This document shows positions 24,823 to 33,643 of a stretch of DNA of 64,000 nt, piece after piece. The DNA lies in assembly GCF_002159555.1 (NCBI RefSeq), contig NZ_NFIV01000005.1:159861-223860 (forward strand). The letters run 5' to 3'. The DNA comes from Muribaculum sp. An289. GTDB taxonomy: Bacteria > Bacteroidota > Bacteroidia > Bacteroidales > UBA932. Position 1 is the first letter of the stretch, and every line of letters begins with the position of its first letter. A program made the translations under genes and the position numbers. Under the pieces are notes generated by a model. That model was not told where the DNA came from. It did no database searches and saw only the letters and a list, made by a program, of their open reading frames with translations.

Positions 24823-25419
24823 TTATTTTGAGGTTTTCTTTGATGAGCGGTTCTTCGGATTCCTCAGGCGGCTCAGCGAGGTCTCGGCAATACCCAGATA
24901 GGAGGCGATTGCCTTGATGGGTACCTGCTGTATCAGCTCGGGCCTCCGTAATATTAAGGCATCGTACCGCTCGGATGCATCTCCTGCCAGAATCGTCCGT
25001 TTGCGTTCGATAGTCCAGATCTGCCCGAGAAACCACTCGGTCATCCAGCGCATGAAAACTGGCGACCGCTCGGCCATTTTCAGAAATTCGGCCATCGGAA
25101 TGACTGTCACGACCGTCTCGAAAAACGCCTCCATGGTTATCTGTGCAGGCAGACCCAGGCTAAGCGATGCTGTCGATGCAACGAAATCCCCGGGAAAAGC
25201 GAAATAAATCGTATTTTCCCGTCCATTGGCGAAAAATACGCCGCGTACCATTCCGTCTCTGACGATGTACACGTTTTCATCGACGTCCCCGGTTTTTATT
25301 ATAGGCATCCTGGCCTTGAAGCGCAGTTCCTTTCCTTTTTTCATCAAGGCATCGAATTCCCTGTCAGGAAAAGGAACCCGATGGGTCAAGTATTTTTTCA
25401 ACTCTTTCAATGACATCAT
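24823..25419 (-). CDS. Crp/Fnr family transcriptional regulator
   Basis: This encodes 198 residues. Residues about 25-130 are the cyclic-nucleotide-binding-like beta roll (GKELRFKARMPIIKTGDVDENVYIVRDGMVR in part; FAFPGDFVASTASL), followed by the dimer helix and a C-terminal helix-turn-helix (QQVPIKAIASYLGIAETSLSRLR). No N-terminal Fe-S cysteine cluster is present, so it is not a canonical oxygen-sensing Fnr. The effector is unknown. This short Crp-like group is common in Bacteroidota and often controls neighbouring efflux or stress genes. Here the divergent lipoprotein genes begin 207 nt away, making them candidate targets. The ATG may be 25419 or the next codon. Confidence 0.88.
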   Translation of the reverse strand: MMSLKELKKYLTHRVPFPDREFDALMKKGKELRFKARMPIIKTGDVDENVYIVRDGMVRGVFFANGRENTIYFAFPGDFVASTASLSLGLPAQITMEAFFETVVTVIPMAEFLKMAERSPVFMRWMTEWFLGQIWTIERKRTILAGDASERYDALILRRPELIQQVPIKAIASYLGIAETSLSRLRNPKNRSSKKTSK

Positions 25420-25625
25420 AGGCCGGTTCTTTTCACGCTTTTATAGACAATTTTCCCAATTTACTGACATTTGTCAGCATATTTTCCGCAAATTTATCAT
25501 TTTCTCGGAAATATTATACTTTTACATCGCTAACCGGCTGAAACCCCCACGGAGGTTCTGAGTTATATCGGCTGATTATTCATTTTGACCGTTTCGTAAT
25601 AACTCAGGAAACAGACATTAATTTT

Positions 25626-26747
25626 ATGAAAAAATTACTTGATCTTTTGACTGCGGCCGCCGTTTCTACCGTGATGATGTTCGCGGCTGCGTGCAATCCC
25701 GAGAAATTGCCGGATGACCGTTTTCCGGACGATGAAGACTCCACGGTCGTAGTTACCCCGAAGGATACGACAGCTTTCCCTGACGGACCGATGACATGGG
25801 AGGACAATGAAGAAAACAGCGATGGAGACAATGCCTCTTTCCGTATTTTCGCCTCTGAAGACATTACCCTTACGGCTTGCGGCGACGGAGCGATTGAAAA
25901 AGAAGGGGAGGCCTGGACTCTTACCGGCGGAAACGAGGTTGAAGTAGGTGTCATGGTTCCAGGCGACAAGTTTTTCGTGGACATGTTGGTGGAAGGTTAT
26001 GCGGAGTTGCTTGAAGAATACAGCTACGATGCCGATGCCAAATGTTACACCGGCCAGATCCGGCTCCGTTCGGATGTCACCTTGACACCGGAATACATGG
26101 ATGTTCCTGAACCGCAGGTGGGTGATTATTACTATGCGGACGGTACATGGTCCACTGAACTCAATTCAAGCAAGCAATGCATCGGCATCGTTTTCGCCAC
26201 AGGGCGCAACGAGCATGATTCACAGCAATATGCGGAGCTTACCGATGTCCGCGGATATGTTGTTGCCGTAAGGAATTCCGACCCTGAAAAGCCGAGGAAT
26301 GTTTTCGGATGGACTGACAAGGTAGATGTCTCGGATTTGGACGGAGACCTGGAAATCTTTGCCGGATACACCAGAACCCATAATATGGAGCAACAGCCAG
26401 AGTACTCCTACGACAACTTCTGGGCCTGCTGGTCGGCTACCCACCATATCCATCCTGCCCCTGCCATGAGCAGCGGCTGGTACCTGCCGGCTTTCGGCGA
26501 ATTTAATGTGCTGTTCTCAGTCTACCACAACGTCATACGCGAGAAAATTCTCTCTGTTGAAGGCGGAGAGGACATGGACGGTGAGAACAATCTCGGAACC
26601 TATTGGGCTATGAGCGTCGTGTCGGGTACTGATGATTTCTCCCTTGTAGACTTCAGGGCCTCAATGTCATACGAGACATTTGCGGACCGCTGTCGTACCA
26701 ATTCCTACATGTACATGAATTATACCCGTCCTGTTTTAACTTTCTAA
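25626..26747 (+). CDS. Lipoprotein with C-terminal Lcl/DUF1566-like domain
   Basis: This encodes 373 residues. The lipoprotein signal ends in MMFAAAC (Cys23). The first part is acidic and low in complexity (DDEDSTVVVTPKDT, WEDNEENSDGDN). From about residue 160 the VGDYYYADGTWSTELNSSKQCIGIVF segment opens an Lcl/DUF1566-like fold, continuing with MSSGWYLPAFGEFNVLF and ending in YTRPVLTF. In Bacteroidota this C-lectin-like module is found on fimbrillin-type surface lipoproteins and may bind ligand. It is 12 nt upstream of a second lipoprotein with a related C-terminus, so the two form an operon. Confidence 0.75.
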   Translation: MKKLLDLLTAAAVSTVMMFAAACNPEKLPDDRFPDDEDSTVVVTPKDTTAFPDGPMTWEDNEENSDGDNASFRIFASEDITLTACGDGAIEKEGEAWTLTGGNEVEVGVMVPGDKFFVDMLVEGYAELLEEYSYDADAKCYTGQIRLRSDVTLTPEYMDVPEPQVGDYYYADGTWSTELNSSKQCIGIVFATGRNEHDSQQYAELTDVRGYVVAVRNSDPEKPRNVFGWTDKVDVSDLDGDLEIFAGYTRTHNMEQQPEYSYDNFWACWSATHHIHPAPAMSSGWYLPAFGEFNVLFSVYHNVIREKILSVEGGEDMDGENNLGTYWAMSVVSGTDDFSLVDFRASMSYETFADRCRTNSYMYMNYTRPVLTF

Positions 26748-26759
26748 TACTATATTGAC

Positions 26760-28385
26760 ATGAAACTGTATTATTCGCTATATACTTTTTTGGCTGCTGC
26801 GTTTCTGATGACCGCATGCAGCGAGGACATACTGTCCGACAAAATCAGTCAAGAGTCCGACGGAACTCTGCATCTCCGTGTCAGCGCATGCGATTTTATC
26901 GAGGATTCCGGGACAAAAGCCGCGGACAACGGTTCAGAACTCGCATTTGAGCAGGGAGACCGTGTCGGTGTCCTGATACTCCGTGAAGGAGAGCCTGTAG
27001 GTACCAACAACCTGCCTTATGTGTATGACGGTGCGGCCTGGAAATTCGATACTCAGACGGCCCAGGCCGAAAATACCGGAAAACAGGCATGGTCCGAAAC
27101 TGAAATCGCCACTTTCATTGTGTATTACCCTTATGATGCGGCAGCCGATGGCATCTACGATATAGAAGGGCTGAAAGCGGCATTCCAGCCGCAGCCTGAC
27201 CAGCAGACAGAGGAGGCCTATCGCCGCTCCGACCTCATGGCTTGCACAGCCACTGTCAGCAATCTTGTACTGGATGTGCGGCTGAGTCATCTCTATGCCT
27301 CTTTCTCGCTGCTTCCGTCTGTAGAATATACTCTGACCGATGGTAAGAACACACGCATTCAGGGATTGCTTGAGCAGATTAACATCTCTGTCGGAGACCA
27401 AAGCAACCTCATGCCGTTCAAGGCTGAGGACGGCAGCTTCCGTTATATACTGCCTGACGGATTTTCCGGTGATATCAGATGGTTCTATTCATGCGGTACG
27501 GCCCCCTACGGAGGCAGCAGGACATTGGATAAAGTCGAACCAAACACGCGTTATTCGCAGGTTGACTGCATGGATGGCGGCGAATACGGTTACGATAAGG
27601 CAAAATTAGGTGATTATTATTGCACGACGGATAACGGCAGTGTCGGATATCTGCTTCCGACCGAAGCGGCCTATCTGCTTGACGAGCATCACTGTGTAGG
27701 TGTCGTGTTCCAGACAGACCTCTCACGCATAGGTGATGCCGAGAAAGAAGCTCTGGGAGGGCAGGCCCATGCCCTTGCTCTTGCCGTCCGCAATTCGCCA
27801 TGCTACGGAGGCTACTACTATGCTGCGTGGTGGGGACAGTACGGCTATCCTGAAGAAGATGTCAAGGACTGTGCGACAAAAGTAGACCAATACACCGATA
27901 TCAGCGGGCTGCACAATACAGAATCCATCCTGACGACACGGGCTACCGAGATTAACGAGCTGGGATTGTACCAGGCGTTTAAAGGTGTCAGGGACTGGCG
28001 GAACACCGAGCCGCTTCCGGACAATACTACCGACTGGTTCCTGCCATCGGCAGGACAGTGGTGGGACGTGCTGCAAATCATGGGTAAAGCCCCGGCACTC
28101 GCTGATCCGGCCGAGCAGACCAATACAGAATACCCTTACGACTATATTGAACAGGGAGACGTGGTTCCAAATCTGAACAGCTGGCTTTCCGGGATTCCGG
28201 CCAAAGACAAGGAAGAGTTTACCTCCTCCAGCACCAGAACAGAGATATACGGATACTGGACATCCAGCGAATTTTCCCTTATCTATGCGAACAAATGGTA
28301 TTATATAGATGACGAGGGAGTTCTGGCTATGAGCCGCGACTCAAAGCACATTGACGGCAATGTCCGCTGTGCCTTCGCATTCTGA
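26760..28385 (+). CDS. Fimbrillin-family lipoprotein with Lcl-like C-terminus
   Basis: This encodes 541 residues with a lipoprotein signal ending in AAFLMTAC (Cys20). Residues about 35-250 resemble the fimbrillin/Mfa1-like N-terminal beta domain (LHLRVSACDF, GTKAADNGSELAFEQGDRVGVL in part, ATFIVYYPYD, LSHLYASFSLL). The C-terminal half is the same Lcl-type module as in the preceding gene (LGDYYCTTDNGSVGYLLPTE, CVGVVFQTD, DWFLPSAGQWWDVLQIMG, GNVRCAFAF). Such proteins may polymerise as short type V fimbriae or act as surface adhesins. The pair at 25.6-28.4 kb forms one transcription unit closed by a 14-bp terminator hairpin. Confidence 0.78.
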   Translation: MKLYYSLYTFLAAAFLMTACSEDILSDKISQESDGTLHLRVSACDFIEDSGTKAADNGSELAFEQGDRVGVLILREGEPVGTNNLPYVYDGAAWKFDTQTAQAENTGKQAWSETEIATFIVYYPYDAAADGIYDIEGLKAAFQPQPDQQTEEAYRRSDLMACTATVSNLVLDVRLSHLYASFSLLPSVEYTLTDGKNTRIQGLLEQINISVGDQSNLMPFKAEDGSFRYILPDGFSGDIRWFYSCGTAPYGGSRTLDKVEPNTRYSQVDCMDGGEYGYDKAKLGDYYCTTDNGSVGYLLPTEAAYLLDEHHCVGVVFQTDLSRIGDAEKEALGGQAHALALAVRNSPCYGGYYYAAWWGQYGYPEEDVKDCATKVDQYTDISGLHNTESILTTRATEINELGLYQAFKGVRDWRNTEPLPDNTTDWFLPSAGQWWDVLQIMGKAPALADPAEQTNTEYPYDYIEQGDVVPNLNSWLSGIPAKDKEEFTSSSTRTEIYGYWTSSEFSLIYANKWYYIDDEGVLAMSRDSKHIDGNVRCAFAF

Positions 28386-28461
28386 TTAAAAAATCCAGAC
28401 GGTTTCTAACTCGCTGCCAGACATTGCGGTACAGACTGAGAGCCGTTCTGTGTCATCAATA

Positions 28462-28501
28462 AGCAAAAGAGGATGTGTCATTGGATGCATCCTCTTTTGC
28501 T
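28462..28501 (+). terminator. Terminator hairpin after the fimbrillin-like operon
   Basis: A perfect 14-bp stem, AGCAAAAGAGGATG (28462-28475) and CATCCTCTTTTGCT (28488-28501), with a 12-nt loop and T-rich sequence after it. It could also act in the reverse direction for the convergent ARMT1-like gene. Confidence 0.8.
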
Positions 28502-28544
28502 GTTGTTCTGAACGGCAGGACAACAATAGTCTGATAGGGCATCC

Positions 28545-29846
28545 CTAACGGTGATTATCTATATATTGAATGATGCCGTATTTTCCGCTACTTTGCCAGT
28601 CCTGTTCGATGTTTTTGTTTCTCAGAAAATCCCTGCCTTTTCTGCCGAGAAGGGTACAGTCGGATTTAAAACTTCTGATAATCAATACGGGACACTTGAT
28701 ATAGCCGATTCTGCTTTCAATCTTTTTGTTAGGATTGTAGTTTCTGTCGCCTACCATTCTCCTGTAGTTGAGGTCGCCTTTTACAATCAGGAGATTGGAA
28801 CCGTTGAAAATATCCTTTATCGCAGACAATTCACGTGTGTTTTTGTATTCGGATTTAGATACAATGTTGTAATTGTCAGGCATGTTCCAGAAGAAATCGG
28901 GTCTGAATATGAGTTTAGTCCCGATAAAGGAGCGTATATCATCCAACAAGGCTGTATATTCTTCATTGTTCTCTGTCAGCTTGGACAGGATGTCGAATAA
29001 TAGTTTTTCATCTCCGGATTTGACATCGGAGACGAATATAGGGAGTTCGTTCACGTGGTATATTATTTCAATGTCCGTGTCTCTGCCCTTTTTCAGGATG
29101 AAGTAATATCCCAAAATTATATCGGAAAGAAATTCGATTCCGAAATTATCGACAAGTATGTTTATTCTTGATGTTCCGCCCAAATCCGATGCATAGTCCG
29201 CCCAGAACTCTTTACTGTCATCTATGGCCGCTCTTACTTCGGAAAACTGTTCCCAGAACAGTTGGCTCAAATCCGTGGAGTTGGCCGACAGGTTCATCTT
29301 CAGCAATTTGCCGAGGTTTTCTTCCTGATTCCGGTCTCCTGTGCAGTTCTTGATTTTCAGTCCGAGCTCCAGCAGTTTTTTTATTTTCGATTCATGTGTC
29401 CCGGATGTCGAAAAGTAGTCTTTTTCCATCGAGGATATTTTATTCTCCCGGTATGGGTCTATGATTTTCCCAGTGTTTTCCCCGTGGCTGTTGTTAACAT
29501 GGTGCAGAATGTAGAAATAAAAATAATGCTCAACATCTATGAAAGGTGCGTTTGTGAAGAATTTGGAAACGTCATTTTGGTCATATTGGGTATTCTGCTG
29601 TTTTGCCCATGATTTGAGTAATTCGTCACTGTAGCGGGAAAATATGTCGTTGTCCAGAAAACCGATGCTGAATTTGGAGCCGGTAAGTTCCGAGTAATCG
29701 GGAATATCGGGATATTTGTCAGCTTTTATGTTTGTTATGATGTTTCTGAAACGGTATTTTATGGTTTCCCTTGCAAAACTGTCATTATTATATCGGATTA
29801 CGTTCGGTATCCTAAAATGTATAACTGTGTCAGCATATCCTTGTTT
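28545..29846 (-). pseudogene. ARMT1-like (DUF89) damage-control phosphatase domain without a usable start
   Basis: The frame is open for 434 codons below the TGA at 29847-29849 and reads a complete DUF89/ARMT1-like domain. It begins with NDSFARETIKYRFRNIIT, then DSKEFWADYASDLG and INILVDNFGIEFLSDIILGY (the metal-site DN), with HVNELPIFVSDV and the K/G-rich end. DUF89 enzymes are metal-dependent phosphatases acting on damaged phosphometabolites; human ARMT1 belongs to the same fold group. No ATG, GTG, TTG or CTG occurs in frame between the TGA and the internal ATG at 29429, which would delete a third of the domain. Translation therefore needs readthrough, a nonstandard start or a repaired stop. 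It may be a pseudogene. Confidence 0.6.
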
Positions 29847-30215
29847 TCAATCTTGTATTGTGAAACGTACTCTTTCCGACAGCAGGAAATCAAGCATTTC
29901 GCCGAAAGCGGCGTTGATTTGGGACGGGACATACGAAGGGTACCGGTCGTTGAACCGTTCCGCGATGGTTTCCGGCAGTTTCAATATGCTCGTGCCGAGC
30001 CTGTCGCACAGCAGGCAGGTATTGTGTTTGTCAAGCACGGCGCGGGTTACCTTGTTCCGGCTGTTGTCTTCATAGTCTTCGAAAGCAAGTTCTATGACGA
30101 AGTTCTTGTCATCGTCATACCCTACGGTGATTCCCGCCCATATTTCCAAATCGTCATCCGAACTGACGACTAACTGTTCCATCAACAGTGTTGTGTCGGA
30201 TTTTTCCAAAACCAT
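29847..30215 (-). CDS. Hypothetical protein, in frame with the ARMT1-like domain
   Basis: This encodes 122 residues that I do not recognise. The sequence is acidic in its first half (SSDDDLEIW, YDDDKNFVIELAFEDYEDNSR), contains a paired CLLC, and ends in a helical stretch (INAAFGEMLDFLLSERVRF). A -7 box (TATCTTTG, 30259-30266) lies 43 nt upstream. Its TGA stop is immediately followed, in the same frame, by an open reading of the ARMT1/DUF89 domain that has no start of its own. It may therefore be the N-terminal domain of one larger protein of about 556 residues interrupted by a nonsense codon. If it is a separate gene, its role is unknown. Confidence 0.55.
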   Translation of the reverse strand: MVLEKSDTTLLMEQLVVSSDDDLEIWAGITVGYDDDKNFVIELAFEDYEDNSRNKVTRAVLDKHNTCLLCDRLGTSILKLPETIAERFNDRYPSYVPSQINAAFGEMLDFLLSERVRFTIQD

Positions 30216-30258
30216 TAAGTTTTAATGCAACAGGTTCTATGCAGCATACATGATAATG

Positions 30259-30266
30259 CAAAGATA
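30259..30266 (-). promoter_or_regulatory. -7 box TATCTTTG for the ARMT1-like unit
   Basis: CAAAGATA on the plus strand reads TATCTTTG on the minus strand, 43 nt upstream of the ATG at 30215. It is divergent from the HAD gene promoter. Confidence 0.55.
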
Positions 30267-30355
30267 AGGTTTGTGATGGAAAATTTTCCCGAAAATCTGA
30301 GAAGATGTTTAAAATTTTCCGAGAAAAAATTTTAAACAGTTTCTGAATTACTTCA

Positions 30356-30363
30356 TAATTTTG
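30356..30363 (+). promoter_or_regulatory. -7 box TAATTTTG for the HAD hydrolase
   Basis: TAATTTTG at 30356-30363 overlaps a possible early ATG at 30361 and lies 15 nt before the ATG at 30379, supporting the later start. Confidence 0.5.
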
Positions 30364-30378
30364 CCGTCACTTTTGAAA

Positions 30379-31089
30379 ATGACACATAATATGATTTTGA
30401 AGGACGATATAAAGGCGATAGCATTCGATGCGGATGATACTCTTTGGGAAAACCAGCCGTTTTTCGATGATGTAGAGGAAAAATTCTGTTCGCTTCTGTC
30501 GGAATACGGCGGGTGCGGGCATATCCGGGAAGAACTTTTCAAGACCGAGATGAAGAACATGGATGAGCTCGGCTACGGGGCCATGGCATTTACTCTGTCG
30601 ATGATTGAGACGGCGTTGAGGGTGAGCGGAAATTGCGTGCCTGCCGGGAAAATTTCCGAGATATATTCTTTAGGACGTTCTTTGCTCAGGATTCCGGCCG
30701 TTCCTTTGGAGGGTGTCGCGGAGACTTTGGAAAAATTGATCCGTCGCAGCGCGTTCAGGCTGGTTCTGATGACAAAGGGCAGCATGCTCGATCAGCAGCG
30801 CAAACTGGAGCGTTCCGGACTGAAAAGATTTTTCGAGCATGTCGAGATAGTTTCCGACAAGGATGAGAACACTTACCGCATGGTTGTGGAGTCTCTGGGT
30901 ATTGAGCCGTCGGAGTTGTTGATGGTAGGCAATTCGTTCAAGTCTGACATCGCTCCTGTCCTGCAAATCGGCGGCTACGGAGCCTATATCCCTTTCCATA
31001 CCACATGGCAGCACGAGAAGACGGAGGAATTTGTGCATCCGCGGCTGGTCAGGCTGGAGAGGTTTTCGGAGTTGTGCGATTTGCTTTAG
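30379..31089 (+). CDS. HAD family hydrolase
   Basis: This encodes 236 residues from the ATG at 30379 (30391 also possible). The four HAD motifs are present: FDADDTLWEN (nucleophile Asp, about residues 16-25), LMTKGS (motif II Thr/Ser region), a Lys in the SDKDENTY neighbourhood, and VGNSFKSDI (motif IV acidic pair). A C1-type helical cap lies between motifs I and II. The substrate is likely a small phosphorylated metabolite and cannot be named. It is divergent from an ARMT1-like phosphatase unit, so two phosphometabolite phosphatases lie back to back. Confidence 0.85.
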   Translation: MTHNMILKDDIKAIAFDADDTLWENQPFFDDVEEKFCSLLSEYGGCGHIREELFKTEMKNMDELGYGAMAFTLSMIETALRVSGNCVPAGKISEIYSLGRSLLRIPAVPLEGVAETLEKLIRRSAFRLVLMTKGSMLDQQRKLERSGLKRFFEHVEIVSDKDENTYRMVVESLGIEPSELLMVGNSFKSDIAPVLQIGGYGAYIPFHTTWQHEKTEEFVHPRLVRLERFSELCDLL

Positions 31090-31397
31090 CGCTGTCCGGC
31101 CCGATAGTGTGATTCGTACTGTGTAGGGTTAGGAACCACGTATGGATTGGAATTGTGTAAGCCCGGGAACAATAAGAAGCTGTTTAAATTTGTTTATAAT
31201 TAATTGTAAATATCGCTGCGTTCTGTTTTTGACGGCATCCTGTATATAGTAAAACCGGCGTGCAGTGGAGGATGCCCCCCACCATCACATTGACGGTCAA
31301 AGGGAAAACGGAAAAGTTCAGAGCGCACCCCGACTTAACCCAAATGCAGTGATATGTACTGATAATCAGTTGGTTGATACTGTTGTAAAAATTTCTG

Positions 31398-31440
31398 ACT
31401 GTGGATTTCGGGGTGTTCCAAACCCTTCAGAATCCACAGT
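31398..31440 (+). terminator. Hairpin ACTGTGGATT/AATCCACAGT
   Basis: A 10-bp perfect stem (31398-31407 with 31431-31440), with GGGG/CCC inside the loop and a short T run after it, has the form of an intrinsic terminator. No gene was assigned directly upstream. Confidence 0.5.
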
Positions 31441-31630
31441 TGTTTTGAAGTGCATGTCTTATTATTTCTTGATTTACAATAAGTTATATAAAAAACAACT
31501 AAATCGGACCGTGCGCCTAGATTGTATTCCTTCGCAAATGTAGATTCGAGCAGGAAATTTTAGATTGTGTCATTTGTATCGCCACGATGGTCTGCGCGAG
31601 CGCCAGAGCCTTGTCAATGCTCATATTTAT

Positions 31631-31638
31631 TACATTTG
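31631..31638 (+). promoter_or_regulatory. -7 box TACATTTG for the BASS transporter
   Basis: TACATTTG at 31631-31638, 26 nt before the ATG at 31665. A TTG at 31611-31613 gives a 17-nt spacer, slightly short. Confidence 0.5.
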
Positions 31639-31664
31639 CATCTGATGTTAACTGATATTTTGAA

Positions 31665-32525
31665 ATGAACACGGTCTGGATAGTAATGCCGATACTTGTC
31701 GTGCTGATGTTTCTTCTTGGTACTGAATTGACTGTCAAGTCGTTCGCGGATGTTGCCCGTAACCCTCATGCAGTGCTGGCCGGGATGGTGGGGCAGTTGG
31801 TGCTGCTTCCGCTGCTGGCTTTCGGAATAGCCTGGGCGCTGGATTTGGCCCCGGTATATTTCATGGGATTGGTGTTGGTTGCTTGCTGTCCGGGAGGGAG
31901 TTCCTCCAATGTGTTCTCCATGCTTGCGCGCGGGGATGTGGCTTTGTCCGTGACACTTACGGCAATCAGCAGCGTGGTTACTTTGTTTACCCTGCCTTTC
32001 ATCATGGAACTGGCTTCCCGTTTTATTTCGCACCAGTCCGGGATAGAGGTTTCCCTGCCTGTAGGAAAGCTGCTTCTTCAGAATCTGGTGCTGCTTTTCG
32101 TTCCTATCGTTGCCGGAGCCGTTTTCCGCCGTTTCTGTCCTGTTGCCGCAGCAAAGGTGGGCAAAGTACTCTCCAAAGCCGCTTTTCCGGCCTTGATGTT
32201 TTTGGCCGTGGTGTTTTTCTTGCAGTATACCAAAGAGATAGCGGACAATTTTGCCGTCCTCGGTCTGTCGGCTGGCGCGTTGATACTCATCGCAATGCTT
32301 TGCAGTTCGCTGATTTCCCGTCTTGGTCGTTTTACCGCTGCCGTCCGCCGCACAATCGTCATCGAGGTCGGAATGCAGAATGCCGCCCAGGCCATCGCCA
32401 TAGCGTTTTCCCCATTCATTTTCAATAGCGGCGAGATGGCCATTCCCGCAATTATCTATGCTCTTTTGATGAACGTCATCCTGCTTCTTTATGTTTTTGT
32501 CATCCGCCGCCGTGCGAAAGCCTGA
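31665..32525 (+). CDS. Bile acid:sodium symporter (BASS) family transporter
   Basis: This encodes 286 residues, strongly hydrophobic, with nine to ten predicted membrane helices. BASS features are the MFLLGTELTVKSFADVARNP opening, LVACCPGGSSSNVFSMLARGDVALSVTLTAISS in part (the crossover motif with GGxxSN that binds sodium), and EVGMQNAAQAIAIAF (second crossover with Q-N-x-x-x-A). Family members import bile acids, pantoate or other organic anions with sodium; which one applies here is unknown. It has its own promoter and is monocistronic. It lies immediately outside the left edge of the DpnII island. Confidence 0.88.
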   Translation: MNTVWIVMPILVVLMFLLGTELTVKSFADVARNPHAVLAGMVGQLVLLPLLAFGIAWALDLAPVYFMGLVLVACCPGGSSSNVFSMLARGDVALSVTLTAISSVVTLFTLPFIMELASRFISHQSGIEVSLPVGKLLLQNLVLLFVPIVAGAVFRRFCPVAAAKVGKVLSKAAFPALMFLAVVFFLQYTKEIADNFAVLGLSAGALILIAMLCSSLISRLGRFTAAVRRTIVIEVGMQNAAQAIAIAFSPFIFNSGEMAIPAIIYALLMNVILLLYVFVIRRRAKA

Positions 32526-32687
32526 CCGGTCCTTCCTCTTCCGACGAAACTGATTTTGTCTTGTATCTGTTATCCGTGGCCCGCAAGCCGGGGGAGGTAA
32601 TTCTTGCAAGGCCGGGTTTACAAATGTTGCTGATAATTTTCGCGAAATGGCTATTATCTTTTTCCTGAAATGGCGGTTGTTTTTTCT

Positions 32688-32718
32688 TTTGTTTTCTTGA
32701 GAGCATGCAATATCTTTG
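32688..32718 (+). promoter_or_regulatory. Promoter TTTG-N19-TATCTTTG for the DpnII system
   Basis: TTTG at 32688-32691 and TATCTTTG at 32711-32718 lie 19 nt before the paired ATGs at 32738/32741. They overlap an in-frame ATG at 32705, which is therefore not used. Confidence 0.7.
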
Positions 32719-32737
32719 TTGGAAAATTGAGACACAG

Positions 32738-33643
32738 ATGATGCTTGACGAAAATATTTGTGCAAAGCCTTTTGTAAAATGGGTCGGAGGGAAAACTCAA
32801 TTATTGGGAGAGATTGAAAAATCCTTGCCCGGTAATTTTGTGTCCATTAATGATGCGGTGTATGTCGAGCCTTTTGTCGGAGGAGGAGCTGTCCTTTTCT
32901 GGATATTGCAGAAGTATTCAAATATATCTCAGGCAGTGATTAACGATATCAATCCGGATCTCATCAACGTCTACCGTGTTATTAAGGACACACCGCAAGA
33001 TCTTATATCAGTGTTGAGACAGTATCAGGATAGTTACATCTACCTGAATAATGAGGAAAGGAAAGCATTCTACCTGACAAAGAGAAAGATTTTTAACCAA
33101 AAAGCTGTTTCCAATGAAGAAATGGCGGCTCTTTTCATATTCCTGAACCATACTTGTTTTAATGGACTGTACAGAGTGAATGCGAAGGGCGAATTCAATG
33201 TCCCTCATGGAAAGTACGCCAATCCGAAAATTTGCGATGAGGCAAACATATTGGCTGTTTCCAGATTGTTACAGAAAGTCACAATATTATGTGGCGATTT
33301 TTCGGAGACATTGCAATATGCTTCAAATAAGTCATTGTTCTACTTTGACCCTCCCTATAAACCGTTGACTGAGACATCATCGTTTACCTCGTATGCAAAA
33401 GAAGGATTTAATGATGATGAGCAGAAGCGTTTAGGGAAATTCTGTGTTGAGATATCAAAGAAGCATGCAATGTTTGTGGCCAGCAATTCGGATCCTCAAG
33501 GCGTGAATCCTAAAGAGGACTTTTTTGATAAAGTTTATAGTACATTCAGTATCAGAAAAGTGCAGGCTACGAGAATGATTAACGCTAATCCGAAAGGGAG
33601 AGGTAAACTTTCAGAAATAATGATAACTAATATTAGTCTATGA
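32738..33643 (+). CDS. DpnII-type DNA adenine methylase (Dam/DpnM, D12 class)
   Basis: This encodes about 301 residues. It is an alpha-group N6-adenine methylase expected to modify GATC. KPFVKWVGGKTQLLGEIEKSLP is the AdoMet-binding motif I region, VEPFVGGGAVLFW follows, NDINPDLINVYRVIK is motif II, and FYFDPPYKPL carries the catalytic DPPY. The family is Dam/DpnM. It overlaps the endonuclease gene by 4 nt (ATGA), so translation is coupled. AT-rich codons distinguish it from the shikimate and ribosomal genes. The start is set by the promoter; 32738 and 32741 are equally possible. Confidence 0.93.
   Translation: MMLDENICAKPFVKWVGGKTQLLGEIEKSLPGNFVSINDAVYVEPFVGGGAVLFWILQKYSNISQAVINDINPDLINVYRVIKDTPQDLISVLRQYQDSYIYLNNEERKAFYLTKRKIFNQKAVSNEEMAALFIFLNHTCFNGLYRVNAKGEFNVPHGKYANPKICDEANILAVSRLLQKVTILCGDFSETLQYASNKSLFYFDPPYKPLTETSSFTSYAKEGFNDDEQKRLGKFCVEISKKHAMFVASNSDPQGVNPKEDFFDKVYSTFSIRKVQATRMINANPKGRGKLSEIMITNISL

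Larger units (their letters stand above)
31090..31664. other. Gene-free stretch with a short dispersed repeat, a hairpin and a promoter
   Basis: No credible gene. At 31097-31123 CCCGATAGTGTGATTCGTAC and following bases repeat the sequence at 24716-24742, and both are followed about 80 nt later by an AAG(C/T)TGTTTAAA word. A short frame at 31266-31353 (TITLTVKGKTEKFRAHPDLT) could be a coding relic. A hairpin (31398-31440) and the -7 box of the transporter (31631-31638) complete it. This is the left flank of the accessory island. Confidence 0.6.

Noticed and set aside
31517..31738. 73-codon minus-strand frame upstream of the BASS gene
   Set aside because: It overlaps the transporter's promoter and start and has no recognisable motif; possibly a relic, but unsupported.
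32580..32620. Left attachment site matching the tRNA-Leu end
   Set aside because: Only about 8 nt (AGCCGGGG) are shared with the tRNA 3' region, too short to claim an att duplication.
31614..32765. 383-codon minus-strand frame over the BASS transporter
   Set aside because: Antisense to a clear membrane protein gene; the translation is low-complexity, rich in His, Gln and Lys.
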